This document shows positions 1 to 11,131 of a stretch of DNA of 64,000 nt, one piece after another. Source of the stretch: Neurospora tetraspora (Eukaryota; Ascomycota; Sordariomycetes; Sordariales; Sordariaceae); assembly GCF_033439725.1 (NCBI RefSeq), contig NW_026944389.1:1922001-1986000 (forward strand), read 5' to 3'. The translations under genes and the position numbers were made by a program. The notes below the pieces were generated by a model. That model worked only from the letters and a program-made list of their open reading frames with translations. It was not told the DNA's origin and searched no databases. How positions within the stretch are numbered: position 1 is the stretch's first letter; each line of letters begins with the position of its first letter.

Positions 1-945
1 CGGAACGGGCGGTGCCGTCAGACGGAGATAGCGCTTCTCCAGGGTCTCGCATGTACCGACAACCGGGCCGTCGCTGGGAGGAGGAGTCGGCTCGCGATAC
101 GTCGACTTGTATCCTCCGTCGAACCGCTTCTGACGCTTCTCCAACTGCTTCTGGAACTTACTTTGGGTCTTCGACTGGGCTTCCTCGACTGGCGCTGGGC
201 GTTTATCAGCATTGAATGTAATGCGGTCCTCAAGGCGATTCTGTCCGTTCCGCCAAGGGGGTGCGGCGCCCTCGCTGAAATCTGTAGACTTGCGCTTCTT
301 GGAACTGGTAGGGGAAATAGAAAGGGCCGAGAAGTTCGATGCTTGCTGAAGGGCCCTGGCTCTAGCACGCTCCTCCTTGATCATCTCTTGTGGCAAGGGC
401 ATTTTCTCCCAGTTGACTGAGTACATGTGGCCCTGGTCGTTTGCGTACGAAATGGTTTCCTTGAGCTTGGCTTCCATTTCGGCGCGGGTGACGGATGGAT
501 CTAGGTTGGAAGTCTGGAAAGAACGCTGCACGTAGTTGCGAACAGATTCTGGCCAGTCGATCTTTTTCTTGGCGGGCTCTTGCGTTGTAGAGGGCGAGGC
601 GGCAGTCAAGGGCGCGGCTGGATTAGTGTGAAGTTGTGTTGCGGGAGGATGTGTAGGAAGAGGGCCGTAGGCAGGTGGGGGAGGATAGGAAGCGGGTGGT
701 GCGGCGGAATAAGGTTGACCGAAGGTTTGGCGGACCTGAACTGGAGTGAATGCGGTAGCAGCTGGGGAGTAGAGATGAACGAACGTCAGCAACAGTCACC
801 GACAGTGTCAGAATGAGGCGGCAGGAGTAGATAGCAGGTGGCAGAGATGGGACGAAAAGGCACGCGGCAAAAGCATACCAGAGTACGGATAGGCCGCCGG
901 CGGCTGCGTGCCCGGCGGAGGAGGTTGAGCAGATGGCCACTGCAT
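1..945 (-). CDS. THP3: THP3/LENG8-type SAC3/GANP-domain protein, N-terminal part (runs off window)
   Basis: Partial gene; the 3' end lies left of the window. Model: exon 1 945..879, intron 878..762 (GTATGC donor, CCCAG acceptor), exon 2 761..<1, giving about 276 residues. The start MQWPSAQPPPP opens a Pro/Ala/Tyr-rich tail. It is followed by the region WPESVRNYVQRSFQ, then SYANDQGHMYSVNWEKMPLP, a Lys/Arg-rich linker and TCETLEKRYLRLTAPPVP. These stretches are what I know from fungal Thp3 and animal LENG8, where they precede the SAC3/GANP (PCI-like) domain; that domain itself is outside the window. In yeast, Thp3 works with Csn12 in transcription elongation and mRNA processing in the nucleus. 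The gene is divergent from VPS36 across about 770 bp. Family assignment is by memory of conserved motifs. Confidence 0.8.
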
Positions 946-1718
946 GTTGCTCGTCTGGAATCGATCGGGTTGTCGAGGGAGAGTCGAAGCACACGACGAA
1001 ACAAACAACGACGGAGCAAGAAAAGACGATGCCAACAAATTAAACAGAACTCGCTGGCAAACAACAACTCGTACAACTCGTGTGAACCAAGGTTCAAAAC
1101 TAGCTATGGAACTGGGCGTATAGTCGTGGACGGTGGCGAGGGGATGGTTGCCGATAGTAATGCTGGGCTGAAATTAATGAAGTGGGCGGTGACAAGAAAC
1201 ATGCAAGGTTGATCAAAGAGAACCTCCAGCCTTCTGTTCAAAGTGTTGGTTGAACCTCGAAAGGGTGTGAAGTGGCAGTGGCCCAAAAGTTGATCGGGCG
1301 TGGGTTCCATTCCGAACTCAGCCGGCCATCACTAGCCACCGCACGGGCTGCATGCTGCACCTGTCACCACCTGCTGTCTGTCATCTCGAGTCAGTGTTAG
1401 TGCAGCGGTATCACACCCAGCCACGTGGGTGTCCCCATGGCGGGCAGACGGCAAGACGGGAAGGACAATTGATGAGCAGCTGAAGGCCTGCTGAAGCAAG
1501 GCTCAGATTGCCCTCGCTAAAGTGGACGGGAAAGTGTACCTAGCCGCTATCTAGTCGCCGCCAAGACATATAGTCCCGGTCGCTGGTCGACAGCAACACC
1601 CCCGCCGACATCATTCCGCAACCGCCACTTCAGTTGTTCCAAGTTGTCCGTCTTCTTTTCACTCTTTTATAACCCGACTCCCTGAAGGCCCCAACCAGCT
1701 TTCCCCCAGCTATGACGA
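946..1718. other. Intergenic: shared promoter of THP3-like gene and VPS36
   Basis: About 770 bp between two start codons pointing away from each other. It must hold both 5' leaders and promoters. Short frames here carry no recognisable protein. I see no repeat or RNA gene. Confidence 0.6.
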
Positions 1719-3822
1719 ATGTTTCTAAAGAATCTCGACCTCACCACTGCGTTGCGGCCGTCGTACCTGCCCGATGAAGACCTGCTCTTTGTCCAGGACA
1801 ATGTGGGGTTGTACGAGGGGTGAGCATCTGACTCCGAGTCCCTTCTCCATTCCCGCCATCATCACTCATCACTCATTACGCCTCTTGCTTTGTTCACTCT
1901 TACGTCAAGAGAATCCCCGACTGACTGATGCGCCATGCCTTTACCAGCAAATACAAACTGCCCAACCAGCAAAATGGCCAGGTTTACCTGACCTCGCACC
2001 GAATATGCTACGTCGACAAGGCGGAGCCTAGAAAGTACTCTGCTGCTTTGGATCTCAAAGACATTGAGCGCTACGAGTTTTACGTAATTGCGCCTTTCCC
2101 AACGGACATGCCGAGTGATCAGATACTAAATGGTATTATGTGACATAGGCCGGATTCCTCAAGTCCTCGCCCAAGATCACCTTGGTGCCCAAGGCCAACA
2201 AGCGAGCATCCCTCCAACCATCGCGCAATGGAAACGCTTCACCGGCGCAACGTGTAGACAGCCCCTTTCGTGCGCCGCCCGTTGATACACCTCCAGCGAG
2301 CTCAGCGACATGGGTATGCACCATCTGCAGCTTCTCCAACCCAGTACCGTCCAATTTCGATCCGACGACGGCAAGTGAACACACGCCTCTCCCTCCCTGC
2401 TTAGCTTGTGGCATCAAGCCTACCTTGACTCATATCCTCAAGGCGGCCATTTCGAATGCGACGAGTCGACAGCCCGGCGGGGGACCTGCCCTCTATACAC
2501 CGCTTCCTGTCCGACCCAAGCAAAGTTCCGACTCATCGGTACCAGCGACTCAGACATCACCATCGCCCTTCCAGGCAGGAGACGCCAGCGCATCTTTCCA
2601 ATGTCCAAGATGTACCTTTCTCAACCATCCCTCGTTGATGTCATGCGAGATGTGCGGAGGGCCACTTATCTCCAACGACCTACCTGCTGAAGTCACGCAA
2701 CAAAGGCGGGAGACACACTCTCCCGGTCCGGTTCTGAGCAGCCTGGCTCCCAAGAACGAGGCCCTCGAAAGCGTGAAGCTCTCCTTCCGCGGTGGCGGAG
2801 AGAAGATATTTTACGAGAGGCTCAAAGGATCGATAACCCAGCGCAAGTGGCTACTTCAGGGCGCACCTCCGATTCCCAAAACCTCTTCAAACGGGTCAGG
2901 GGTAGGATCTGGTCCCAGTCGAGGAGCAGGAGGAGGAGGCTCAGCTGGAGGCCAGCACGAACGCGTCAAGATTGCGGGAATCGCAGGCCTCGAACAGCGC
3001 GGCCAATCAATGCGCAAGAACAACGAGATTGTCATCGGCAACGCATTCGAGGACCTCGAAGCCCTGATGGCCTCCGCCAAGGAAATCGTGGCCCTGGCAG
3101 AGACCTTTGCGCGCCAAGTCAAGGGCGCAGGCGGCGCCTCCTCCGGCAGCGAAAACGCGCTACTCGCCGAGTCCGCCAGCCAACTGGGCCTGATTGCGAC
3201 CAAGGACATTGTCGGCGGCGGCGGCGGTGGCGACTCGCTCTATCTGTCCGAACTCGCCCGTACCTTGGCTGAGTTCCTCACCGACGATGCGCGAGGTGTG
3301 CTCAGGAAAGCGGGCGGCATCATCTCGCTTGTGGACCTCTGGGCCATGTTCAACCGGCTTCGCGGGGGCGTGGAGCTGGTCAGTCCCGCGGATTTCGAGA
3401 AGGCGGTTAACTTGTGGGACAAGCTCGGGTTGCCCGTTCGGCTGCGCACGTTCAAGTCGGGTGTGAAGGTGGTTCAGGGCCGTGACCGGACGGATGAGAC
3501 GACTATCAGGGCGCTACTGACCTGGATGCAAGATTTGCACAATTTCCCGCCGGACCGGGAGGTGGCGTGGGATTGGCGCGAGTTTGGGCGTGGAGTTACG
3601 GCAAGAGATGCGGCGGAGAGGTTCGGTTGGAGTATAGGTGTTGCCGAGGAAGAGCTTGAGATGGCGGAAGAGCGTGGCGTGCTGTGTCGCGAGGAGGGAA
3701 TTGAGGGTCTGAAGTTTTGGGAAAACTTTATTGATACGGGAGAAGGTGCTACGAGGCCGGATCCTGCGAAGGAGGAGAACGAGAAGATCATGAAGGCGTT
3801 GAAGGAGAGCGGATTTTTGTGA
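1719..3822 (+). CDS. VPS36: ESCRT-II subunit Vps36
   Basis: Vps36 binds ubiquitinated cargo and phosphoinositide on endosomes and, with Vps22 and Vps25, feeds cargo into multivesicular bodies. Model: exons 1719..1819, 1948..2083 and 2149..3822; 636 aa against 566 in yeast. The split GLUE (PH-like) domain begins MFLKNLDLTTALRPSYLP and continues through YLTSHRICYVD and RYEFYAGFLKSSPKITL. Two NZF zinc fingers interrupt it, with Cys pairs near residues 136/139 + 163/166 and 231/234 + 245/248, as in yeast (animal Vps36 lacks them). A Gly/Ser-rich linker leads to the EAP30 winged-helix part, from about residue 300 to the end. The start was chosen because it alone joins in frame to the conserved GLUE start; a nearby upstream ATG (1712) is out of frame. 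A TACTAA branch point sits before the last acceptor. Confidence 0.93.
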
Positions 3823-4247
3823 TGTGAGTAGTACAACTCGCTACGTTGCCGTTCGGGGTTCGGGGTCTTTGCGATAATCTTATGACTCCTTTCATACGTT
3901 AGATCTACTTTTTTGTTGTTAATCACAGTAAAATTGACAGTAGACATTCGCAGAAACCACAATTTTACGGACTCGGTGATCTTTCTGTGTACACTCTGCA
4001 GAGGTTGCCCCTTCTCTCTATAATATAAAACACAGCCAAAGCTGGCTTTCTAAAACAACAAGACCACAAACACAAGAAGAACGCCTAAAACCCACGAAAT
4101 CGAAGCAACAAAGGACATTCCAAAAACGCCTAACCTCTATCCCGACACCTGCCACCGCTCTACGCAGCTTTATACTCAGCACAACAAACACTCTCGGTCT
4201 CCATCTATCAATCCATCCATATATCCTCACATCTTCACCACCACCTC
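3823..4247. other. Intergenic: tail-to-tail 3' ends
   Basis: 425 bp between the convergent 3' ends of VPS36 and the next, minus-strand gene. AT-rich just after VPS36 and pyrimidine/purine-biased later, as expected for 3' UTRs. No coding signal. Confidence 0.5.
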
Positions 4248-5396
4248 CTAACTCAACCGCTCCATCAGCCCCTTCCTAACCTTCATATTAACCACCCCAC
4301 CCACCCCAAAAGCCGGCACAATCCTACATATCCTCGCCGCCACACTAACCGCCCAATTCTTCCTCACCAACGCGAACCTCTCTCCCCAGCTCGGCGACGA
4401 CCCTTGTCCCCCGCCCCCGCCGGCAGAAGGCCGATTATACATGTCCAACCCCAACAGATGCACAGGCGTGCTAAAAAGCTGCACCACCGCCGGCGCCGCA
4501 AACTGCGCCATCGTCTGCCCCGTCACATACTTTTGCGTATCCTTGCTCAACCGTTCGGTAAGCACCGGCCCTAGCAGGGGCGGGACGTTGAACGACGCAA
4601 AAATCGTCATGCAATCCCTCGCCGCAAACAACAAGTAACTCGGCAGTCCCACCGGCCGCGGGACGGCGCCGGGGGGGCCGAAGAGGCGGACAAAGACTTG
4701 GTCTTTGTAGATGCAGAGACCGATGTTGGCCGCGCTGGAGGCGAAGAATTTGGAACTGCCTGACGTGACGTGCGCTGGGTTGGGGTTATTTTTGACAGTG
4801 GTGACGGTGGTGTCGAGAGTGTTGGCTGTGAGGTAGGTGCCGCCGTATAGGAGGAAGATGAGGCCGAAGGGCTTGGAGAGGATGGTGGAGCGTGGGGACA
4901 GGAGGAGGGAGCGCAGGGAGCGGCGGAGGGAGGTGAGGAGGGGGGCGGCGCCGGAGGCGTTTTCCATTATTGAGCTGAGGGGGATATAAGTTAGTTGGTG
5001 GTTATTTGGGAGGGGGGTTGAGAGGGGGATTGGTGGGATGGAAGGTAAGAGGGGGACAGAAAGGACATACCGGTCAATGATGGAAATAACAGGCGCAACA
5101 AGCACAGCTGCCGAAGCGGCACTGACGAGGTCAGCACCAAGTCGTAGGCCGAGGTTCTTGGTGTTCCATTTTGTGCTTGTAGTTGTAATTCCTTCGGCGG
5201 CGGCTTTTGAAATCGAAGCTGTTGGTGTCGTATCAACATCACCACCACCAAGGAGTGCAGCGCGAGTCTTTTGTGTTTGTGTAGCGAGGCCGGCAAGATG
5301 TGAGTGTGACGTCTTGAGTCCGGCGGCGGCATCCAACGGCGGGACGGCCGAGACCGGGCCTTGGACCGGGACCGGGGCCGGGGTGCCTTCTTTCAT
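4248..5396 (-). CDS. Conserved-looking fungal membrane protein, possibly mitochondrial; function unknown
   Basis: Model: exon 1 5396..5071, intron 5070..4975 (GTATGT...CTCAG), exon 2 4974..4248; 350 aa from the first in-frame ATG. The intron is supported because it turns a low-complexity stretch into a smooth IISIIDR-SIMENASG join. Hydrophobic segments lie near residues 80-105 (LVSAASAAVLVAPVIS), 150-175 (FGLIFLLYGGTYLTAN), 230-260 and 310-340, so it is probably multi-pass. The pattern resembles fungal mitochondrial carrier-like proteins of unknown function, but I do not recognise a named family. The frame stays open upstream to about 5730 without an ATG. It reads there as an Arg/Ser/Ala-rich, acid-poor stretch like a mitochondrial presequence, so the true start may lie in an upstream exon. 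Confidence 0.6.
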   Translation of the reverse strand: MKEGTPAPVPVQGPVSAVPPLDAAAGLKTSHSHLAGLATQTQKTRAALLGGGDVDTTPTASISKAAAEGITTTSTKWNTKNLGLRLGADLVSAASAAVLVAPVISIIDRYVLSVPLLPSIPPIPLSTPLPNNHQLTYIPLSSIMENASGAAPLLTSLRRSLRSLLLSPRSTILSKPFGLIFLLYGGTYLTANTLDTTVTTVKNNPNPAHVTSGSSKFFASSAANIGLCIYKDQVFVRLFGPPGAVPRPVGLPSYLLFAARDCMTIFASFNVPPLLGPVLTERLSKDTQKYVTGQTMAQFAAPAVVQLFSTPVHLLGLDMYNRPSAGGGGGQGSSPSWGERFALVRKNWAVSVAARICRIVPAFGVGGVVNMKVRKGLMERLS

Positions 5397-6441
5397 GTCG
5401 GAGGCGGGCGCGGCAACCAGGGTTCTCCACTGGCGGCGCGGGTTGAAAGTGGGGAGGTCTGGGGCGCGGAATTCGGAGGGCGATCGGACGGCGCGGGGGA
5501 CAGCGGTATTCCCGATGCCCCGGAGAAGAAGGGCCGAGGAAGGGCCTGGCCTGGCTAAGGATGAAGCGCGATTGGATCCCGTGGAGGAAAGCCAAGGAAT
5601 TGGAATCGAAGACTTGAACCTCGGTGACGGATTGGCTTTGACTGGTTGTGAAGAGTCGAGTGCGGGATGACGACGGTATGGATTGGAGTTCCGATGACGA
5701 CAGTGAAGTGAAGTTGGCGTAGCAGCGATCGGAATTGTTCACTTCAAGAAGAAAGGAAACCGCGACCGAGGACAGACAGAAGAAGCGGACTCGAGCTTGA
5801 TGTTATGGCTGCCAGTGTTGACTCGGAACCAGTTCACCGCGGTTCCTCCGAAAGAAAATGGGCGGAAGACCCTTTGGATATCGGTGTACTGTACCGAGTA
5901 TCCCGACGTTCACAATCGTTTGACTTTCCAGTTCGGCCGGCCGCATCGGAGCTTCACAGGCTTCTTCCCGCCTTCTCGACCCGTCTAGGCCCGCACTTGT
6001 CAGGGTCTGTTCAGGGCCCTCGAGGTTGCAGAGCATGGTTGAGGCCCCGAGATCGGACTGAGCTCAGACTTGGCTAACGTCAGCCGAAATGCGACGAAAT
6101 GCCCGTGCCCCTCAGTTCCCCCTGGTGCCCAGACTTCTTATCAGATCAATCTGATACTGCGTATGTAACCCGACGCTGTGGGGTCGTTTCCGGCCCCACA
6201 AGTAGGACCGCCGACTGCCTTTAACAATTAACATCTGATGTCAAAGACAACAGCCATGTACGATATCTTGACAGCACAACAAGCAGCATCTTTAACAAGA
6301 ATTTGTTGTTCGAAATGGTTATTTAGTCATTAAAGTCGTCATCATCATAATAACGTTACAACAATGCCTTTATGGCATTCACCCCATCCATCCCATCCTC
6401 TGTTGCTTTCCTTCTTCATCTCCTTCTCCTTCTTCTCTGAC
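5397..6441. other. Intergenic; left part may hold a missed 5' exon of the membrane-protein gene
   Basis: Positions 5397-5730 form an open frame continuous with the downstream gene but with no ATG (see that entry). From about 5750 to 6441 I see only promoter-like and 3' UTR-like sequence and no convincing reading frame. Confidence 0.45.
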
Positions 6442-6885
6442 TTAGTTCGACTTGAAGATCCCCGGCCCGCTCTGCTTACTACCACCAAGAGCCTCCTGAA
6501 TAGAACCGCCAATGGCGCCCTGGTCGGTGAACTGCTTGCCGATCACGCCGCCGGAGGAGAGAGGGCCGCCGACTGCTTCGCCGATTTGGCCGATTGCGCC
6601 GGTTTCTGTTTGAGGGGGGGATTGGGTTAGTTGCTGCGCTGAATACATATGGAGAGGAGGAGGATGGGGAGGGAAGATACGATGGGAAGATCGGATGGAA
6701 AGGGAAGAGAAAGAAAACATACCAGTGAACTGCTTGCCAATAGCACCTTCAGAGTCAAAAGCCTTGGGCTTTGTCTCGAGCTTGTCAGTGCCAATATGGG
6801 CGTTGGCGGGGGTGGGGACGGCGCCGGCCTTGCCGCCGGTGGTCTTGGGGCCGACGTGGGAGTTGGTGGACTGCTGGGAAGACAT
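6442..6885 (-). CDS. Small Gly-rich protein with repeated GAIGKQF-type motifs (108 aa)
   Basis: Model: exon 1 6885..6723, intron 6722..6606 (GTATGT...AACAG), exon 2 6605..6442; 108 aa. The start MSSQQSTNSHVG was preferred over an upstream in-frame ATG because the upstream part is Thr/Asn-rich leader-like sequence. The protein has no signal peptide, membrane span or Cys. It carries a short motif twice: EGAIGKQFT (near residue 47) and GVIGKQFTDQGAIG (near 74), plus GAIGQIGEAVGG and GSIQEALGG. It looks hydrophilic and disordered, like small stress- or development-induced fungal proteins. I do not know its function. The long leader (about 130 bp) contains several TG-rich tracts. Confidence 0.75.
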   Translation of the reverse strand: MSSQQSTNSHVGPKTTGGKAGAVPTPANAHIGTDKLETKPKAFDSEGAIGKQFTGMFSFSSLSIRSSHRIFPPHPPPLHMYSAQQLTQSPPQTETGAIGQIGEAVGGPLSSGGVIGKQFTDQGAIGGSIQEALGGSKQSGPGIFKSN

Positions 6886-7944
6886 TTTTGATGTGTTGTT
6901 TGTGTTGGTTGTGGGTTGTTTAAGTGGTTGTAGTTGGGTGTTGTCGAGGTTGGTTCGTTGTTGTAGGTTAAACGTGAATGTGATTGTGATTGTATTGCTG
7001 AATGATGTTTCCTTCAAACGGGCAGCAAGCAGACTTTATAAGTACAGGTGATGTTCCTTTCTACAAAGATGTGTGACGACATTGCTGTACTCACAATGAA
7101 AGTGAGTGAGTGACGGGTGACAAGGTGATGATCTTTGATGATGTCATGATGCGAGTTGACCAACAGGTCGCGGGTGGGCTGACCAGTGCTACCGACGCCT
7201 GCGGACGCTGCGGGGCCCCACTTTACCCCTGAGAGAGATGAACTTCTGGCCAGATCCACCACACATCATCACTGAATGAATGCTTGAGACGGGTGCGAGT
7301 TTGGGTGATGGTGAATATCTGATCTAGATCACGGGATCGTGTTGGTGATGATCGTATATGGAGTCGGTTGTAGGTTTTCGTTATGCTAAGAAACCTGCGA
7401 GTGCAGTGCTCCAACTTCCCAATGACTCGGCGGGACCTCAGTCGACAATGAAGACTGTCCAATTCTGAGGGTGACATTCTTCGTGATTATCTTCTGAGTG
7501 TTATGCCATTATATGCGCTGAGGCTCCATAGTAAGAGCTACCTTCTGTCACTTTCCCAGTAGAAGTTGCCAGATCCAAGACTCCAGCGATGACGGTCAAC
7601 GACTTGTATCGTCCATCAATAATGATGGGCTGAAGGAACGCAAACAAGAACGAGTAACTACGATTGACCTATCTCCTCTTCTGTTGTTAATCTCCCCAAA
7701 TCGACGCACTCCGCATGTACTCGATCTTTGTCTCAACGGTTGTGCCCTTAACCTAAGACCACCGTGTTTCTCAGTCTCGAATGGAAATCATCAAATGACA
7801 AGATAACAGCATTGAAACCGGATACGAACCACTCACAATATCCACTCCTTCACATCCCTTCCTTCCTCGTTCAGGTCCTTTTCAATCTGGCTCCCTTGTT
7901 CAGTCTGTTTTCAACCTTCCGAACCCAATCAGCCCCCCTCACTC
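6886..7944. other. Intergenic: upstream region of the small Gly-rich gene
   Basis: About 1 kb between two minus-strand genes. It holds the leader and promoter of the 108-aa gene and the 3' UTR of the DUF3716 gene. No RNA gene or repeat seen. Confidence 0.5.
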
Positions 7945-10900
7945 TCAGAAATAACCCGAAAGATGCGTGACATGCAGAGTAACATCCACATAGACGCGGT
8001 TCTCAATCGTGCACGCCATACCGGGCTCGATCCTGAACATGCCGTGCTGGCCGATTATTAACTCCGGTTCGTCTCCGAGCTTCACCCGGACCTTGCCGGT
8101 TGCAATCCAAACGAGTCGGGTCTGCCCGTCGTCGGGTTCCATGGTGATGGTTTGGCCGGTGTTGATAGTCTTGACCTGGACCTGCACATCGTTGCAGACT
8201 GGGATGGTGTGACCGGCTGAGAGGAAGGCTTTGGAGTAGGCGAAGCCTATGGAGAAAGGGGTTAGCGAGTAATAGGGTAATAATAAGGGTTATGGAAGAT
8301 TGCTTACTAATGAGTTTATCAGTATTTGACTTAAGGACTCGACCAGGAGCCATCTCCCACACTTCCATATCAAATAGCTCCGCCGATTGGACTTCGCCGG
8401 CCGAGATAAGCGAAGTCGTAGCCGCAGCCGCAGCCAGAGCCGCCTGCCGTTGTGGCCGCGGAGCTGCCGTTGCTGTGGTGTGTCTAGGCAATCCTCCTCC
8501 CCCTCCTCTGAACAACCAAACACCATCCGTACTCTTGGTGATTCCAGGGACCTTTTTCGGGAAAGGCGGCTGAGGTCGGTTAGGAATCCCCTTGCCGCGT
8601 GAGCACGCGCCACCCTTGCTGTCATAGGTGCAGTTGGCGCAGCTCTGGTAAACCCTCCTGGCTTCCGGGTGGGCGTCGGTCTTAATGGCGACGCAGCCCC
8701 CCTTGAATAACGGTCCCTTCTCACGGCGGCAGCGCGTGCATGGCATCTCCAGCACGTCTCCTGTAACCTGGATGATCAAGGCGGCGATGTCTCGAGTGTG
8801 CTTCTCGGCGAAGGGCTCGTTGGGGGTGAGTACGAGGTCGCGAACCCGTGGGAGGGAAAGGAGCTCCTTGATGTAGCCCACCTCTGGGACCTCTGTGGTG
8901 AAGGCGAGGTGTGGTTTGATATAATTCCAGAGGGCCTTTTGGTCATCGGTTAGAGGAATAGTAGACTTCGCGGGTTCATAGTCCCTTTGATCGTTGTTTG
9001 AAGGCAGGGGCCGGTTCTCGGACTCAGGCTTGTCGTCATCATATTCCTGCAGAAATGTTTCGTCTTGGTCATGGGTTGTGGCCCTAGTAGACTCGCCTTG
9101 TAGCTCAGGGGTATATCCTGCCAATGGCTTTGAGGTTCTTGTGTGCGGCTTTGACTGGCCAGAGTTGGAATATTGGTTGGAGTATTGGATGCTGTCAATC
9201 GTCTTGCCCCTCGTTCTCAAGATACGTTGAGACCTCTCTGCGCCCCAGGATTTGTGGCTACAGTAGGTCTGGCCAAAATGGTAGAAGCAATTGGCGCAGG
9301 AAAAAATATTTGCCAGAGGACGGTCGGCCGCCTTGGAACAGATCATGATACAGCCTTTCCAAGGGCCCCTGCCCTCTTTACACCTTTTGCAAGGTGTCGC
9401 AGCGGGTTCTCCCGTCAGTTGGATAATGACGGCCGATACATCCCTGGGATGGCCATCCATAAAGGGATGCGTCTGCTGCCATTCGAAATTGATGTTCAGG
9501 TCCCGCACCCGAGGGAGGATGCTCAGCTCCCACACATAGCCATTGTGGGGCATCTCCTGCCCTCTATGCTTGGCCAGGAGCGGCTCCAAGTATGCCCACA
9601 TGCTGGCTCTGTCTCCTACCGGCACTGACGATGAAGTAGCGGGAGGTACTTTGTCCAGTTCCATGGTATCATCGAGTGACGCGGATGTCTTCTCCATGGA
9701 GACGACGATGGCTCCCCTTCCTTTGGGCATCACTTTCTGGAGTAGGTCTTCTGTCCAAGGCCCCAAGTCCGTTAAGGTCCCGTCTTGGTTGTCATGGAAC
9801 ATATGGCCGTGGTGGGCGGACTGTACAGTGTTAGTGTCTGGACAGAAAGCTTTTGAATCCCAGCAACCCCAAAGTGGTTCTTGGCCGGCGGCAAGGGTGT
9901 AACGATTGGGTCCGGCGAATACGTTACTCACCTTGAAATGCTGGCCTAGGAAGTGCAGGCTTTCAGCAGCTTTCTCGCACTTTTGGACAGGACATGTCCA
10001 TGGGAAGAACCCATCTCTGAGTTGGTACCCATCCGGTATGATGGCTCCATGCGTTGAAACGGGCACGCCATTCTCCTCCCATTCGCGATAGGCGCGGCCC
10101 GACGCAACTATGTCTATTGACTTATAACCTGCCGATTTGTCAAGAGCACCCTCTTGGGATTTTGCCTTTGATGCTGGTGGATGACGTGCAGGCGTGTCCA
10201 GAACACCCTCTCTGGCTTGTGCCTCCGATTCTGATGAATGACCTGCCGGCGTGTCCAGAGCACCTTTCTCTGCCTTTTTCGCTTGCAACCTGAGGGCGCT
10301 GTTCTGCCTGAGGATGTCGCGGACATGAGACATGCTGCCGTTTGCCCATCGTTGTTTCATGGCGTCGGAAAATCGCTTTCTTCGAGATTCGCCCCATTCT
10401 CCACCGCGAGCACCGGCCTTGCGTTTGGTTGGCACCGTTGACGGAGGCGCAGCAACAGCTATGGTTGTGGCCATACTGGTAGGAGTAGCGGCAGGTTGCG
10501 TATTGACCCCAAGGTCCCCGACCACTCGGGGAACTACAATGTCACTGAGGATTTGGGCCGGCTCGAGCTCTTTGTCGGTTTGATGGCCGAATCCATGGTT
10601 GGGCACTCGATCGTACTCAGGACTAGGCTCGTGATCGGACTCAAAGACGAGCCGCCCGTCAATGTCGTCGCTATCGGCATCATCGTCACCGTCGACGTCG
10701 CTGTCGTCGTCACTGTCGCCGTCACCGCCACCCAGACCACCCTCGACATTGACGTCCTGGATATCGCGTATAAAGTTCTCGATATCGCTGCTATTAGCCT
10801 CGCTGTCACGAGCATCGCCACCCTCGGCGGCACTTCCCTCGGCGGCGCTATCCTCAGAGGCACTGCTCTCTTCGGCACTGCTCTGCGCACTACTACTGTC

Positions 10901-11131
10901 GGTGCCTGTGCTGGAATCCGAGTGTGACTGGCTTTCGTCCGTACTCGCCTGGACAGCCGTAGTAGCAGCCGAAATAGCTGGATTTGAGGATGTTGCGCGT
11001 CCTCTGAAAGGCGATATTGGAGTAAAAGCGAAACCGCTCGTAGGAGCGGTATCTAGTCCTTTGAAAGTCGAAACCTGGGACGGATCCGCGTCCAGGGAAT
11101 GAAAGGTTGAAGATTCCAAGTTCTCATCCAT
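7945..11131 (-). CDS. Two-DUF3716 Cys-rich protein with C-terminal cupin-like domain (1004 aa)
   Basis: Model: exons 11131..9932, 9820..8308 and 8246..7945; 1004 aa. The first intron (111 bp, GTGAGT...TACAG) keeps the frame open, so a naive model would wrongly include it. Removing it joins a finger-like segment, CPVQKC...HFLGQHFK-SAHHGHMFHDN. Residues 1-370 are acidic and Ser/Ala-rich with a basic patch (ARGGEWGESRRKRFSDAMKQ, near 240). Two similar Cys domains follow, near 510-590 and 725-810. Each has PRVRDL, a hydrophobic DVSAVIIQLTG/DIAALIIQVTG helix, CxxC, a GPxxxGC stretch, and a final CANC...CS; this matches the fungal DUF3716 family. The last exon shifts frame and gives about 100 residues (NTGQTITMEPDDGQTRLVWI, IGQHGMFRIEPGMACTIEN) that read like a cupin/Mif2-type beta-barrel. 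Function unknown; a chromatin or DNA role is a guess. Confidence 0.78.
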
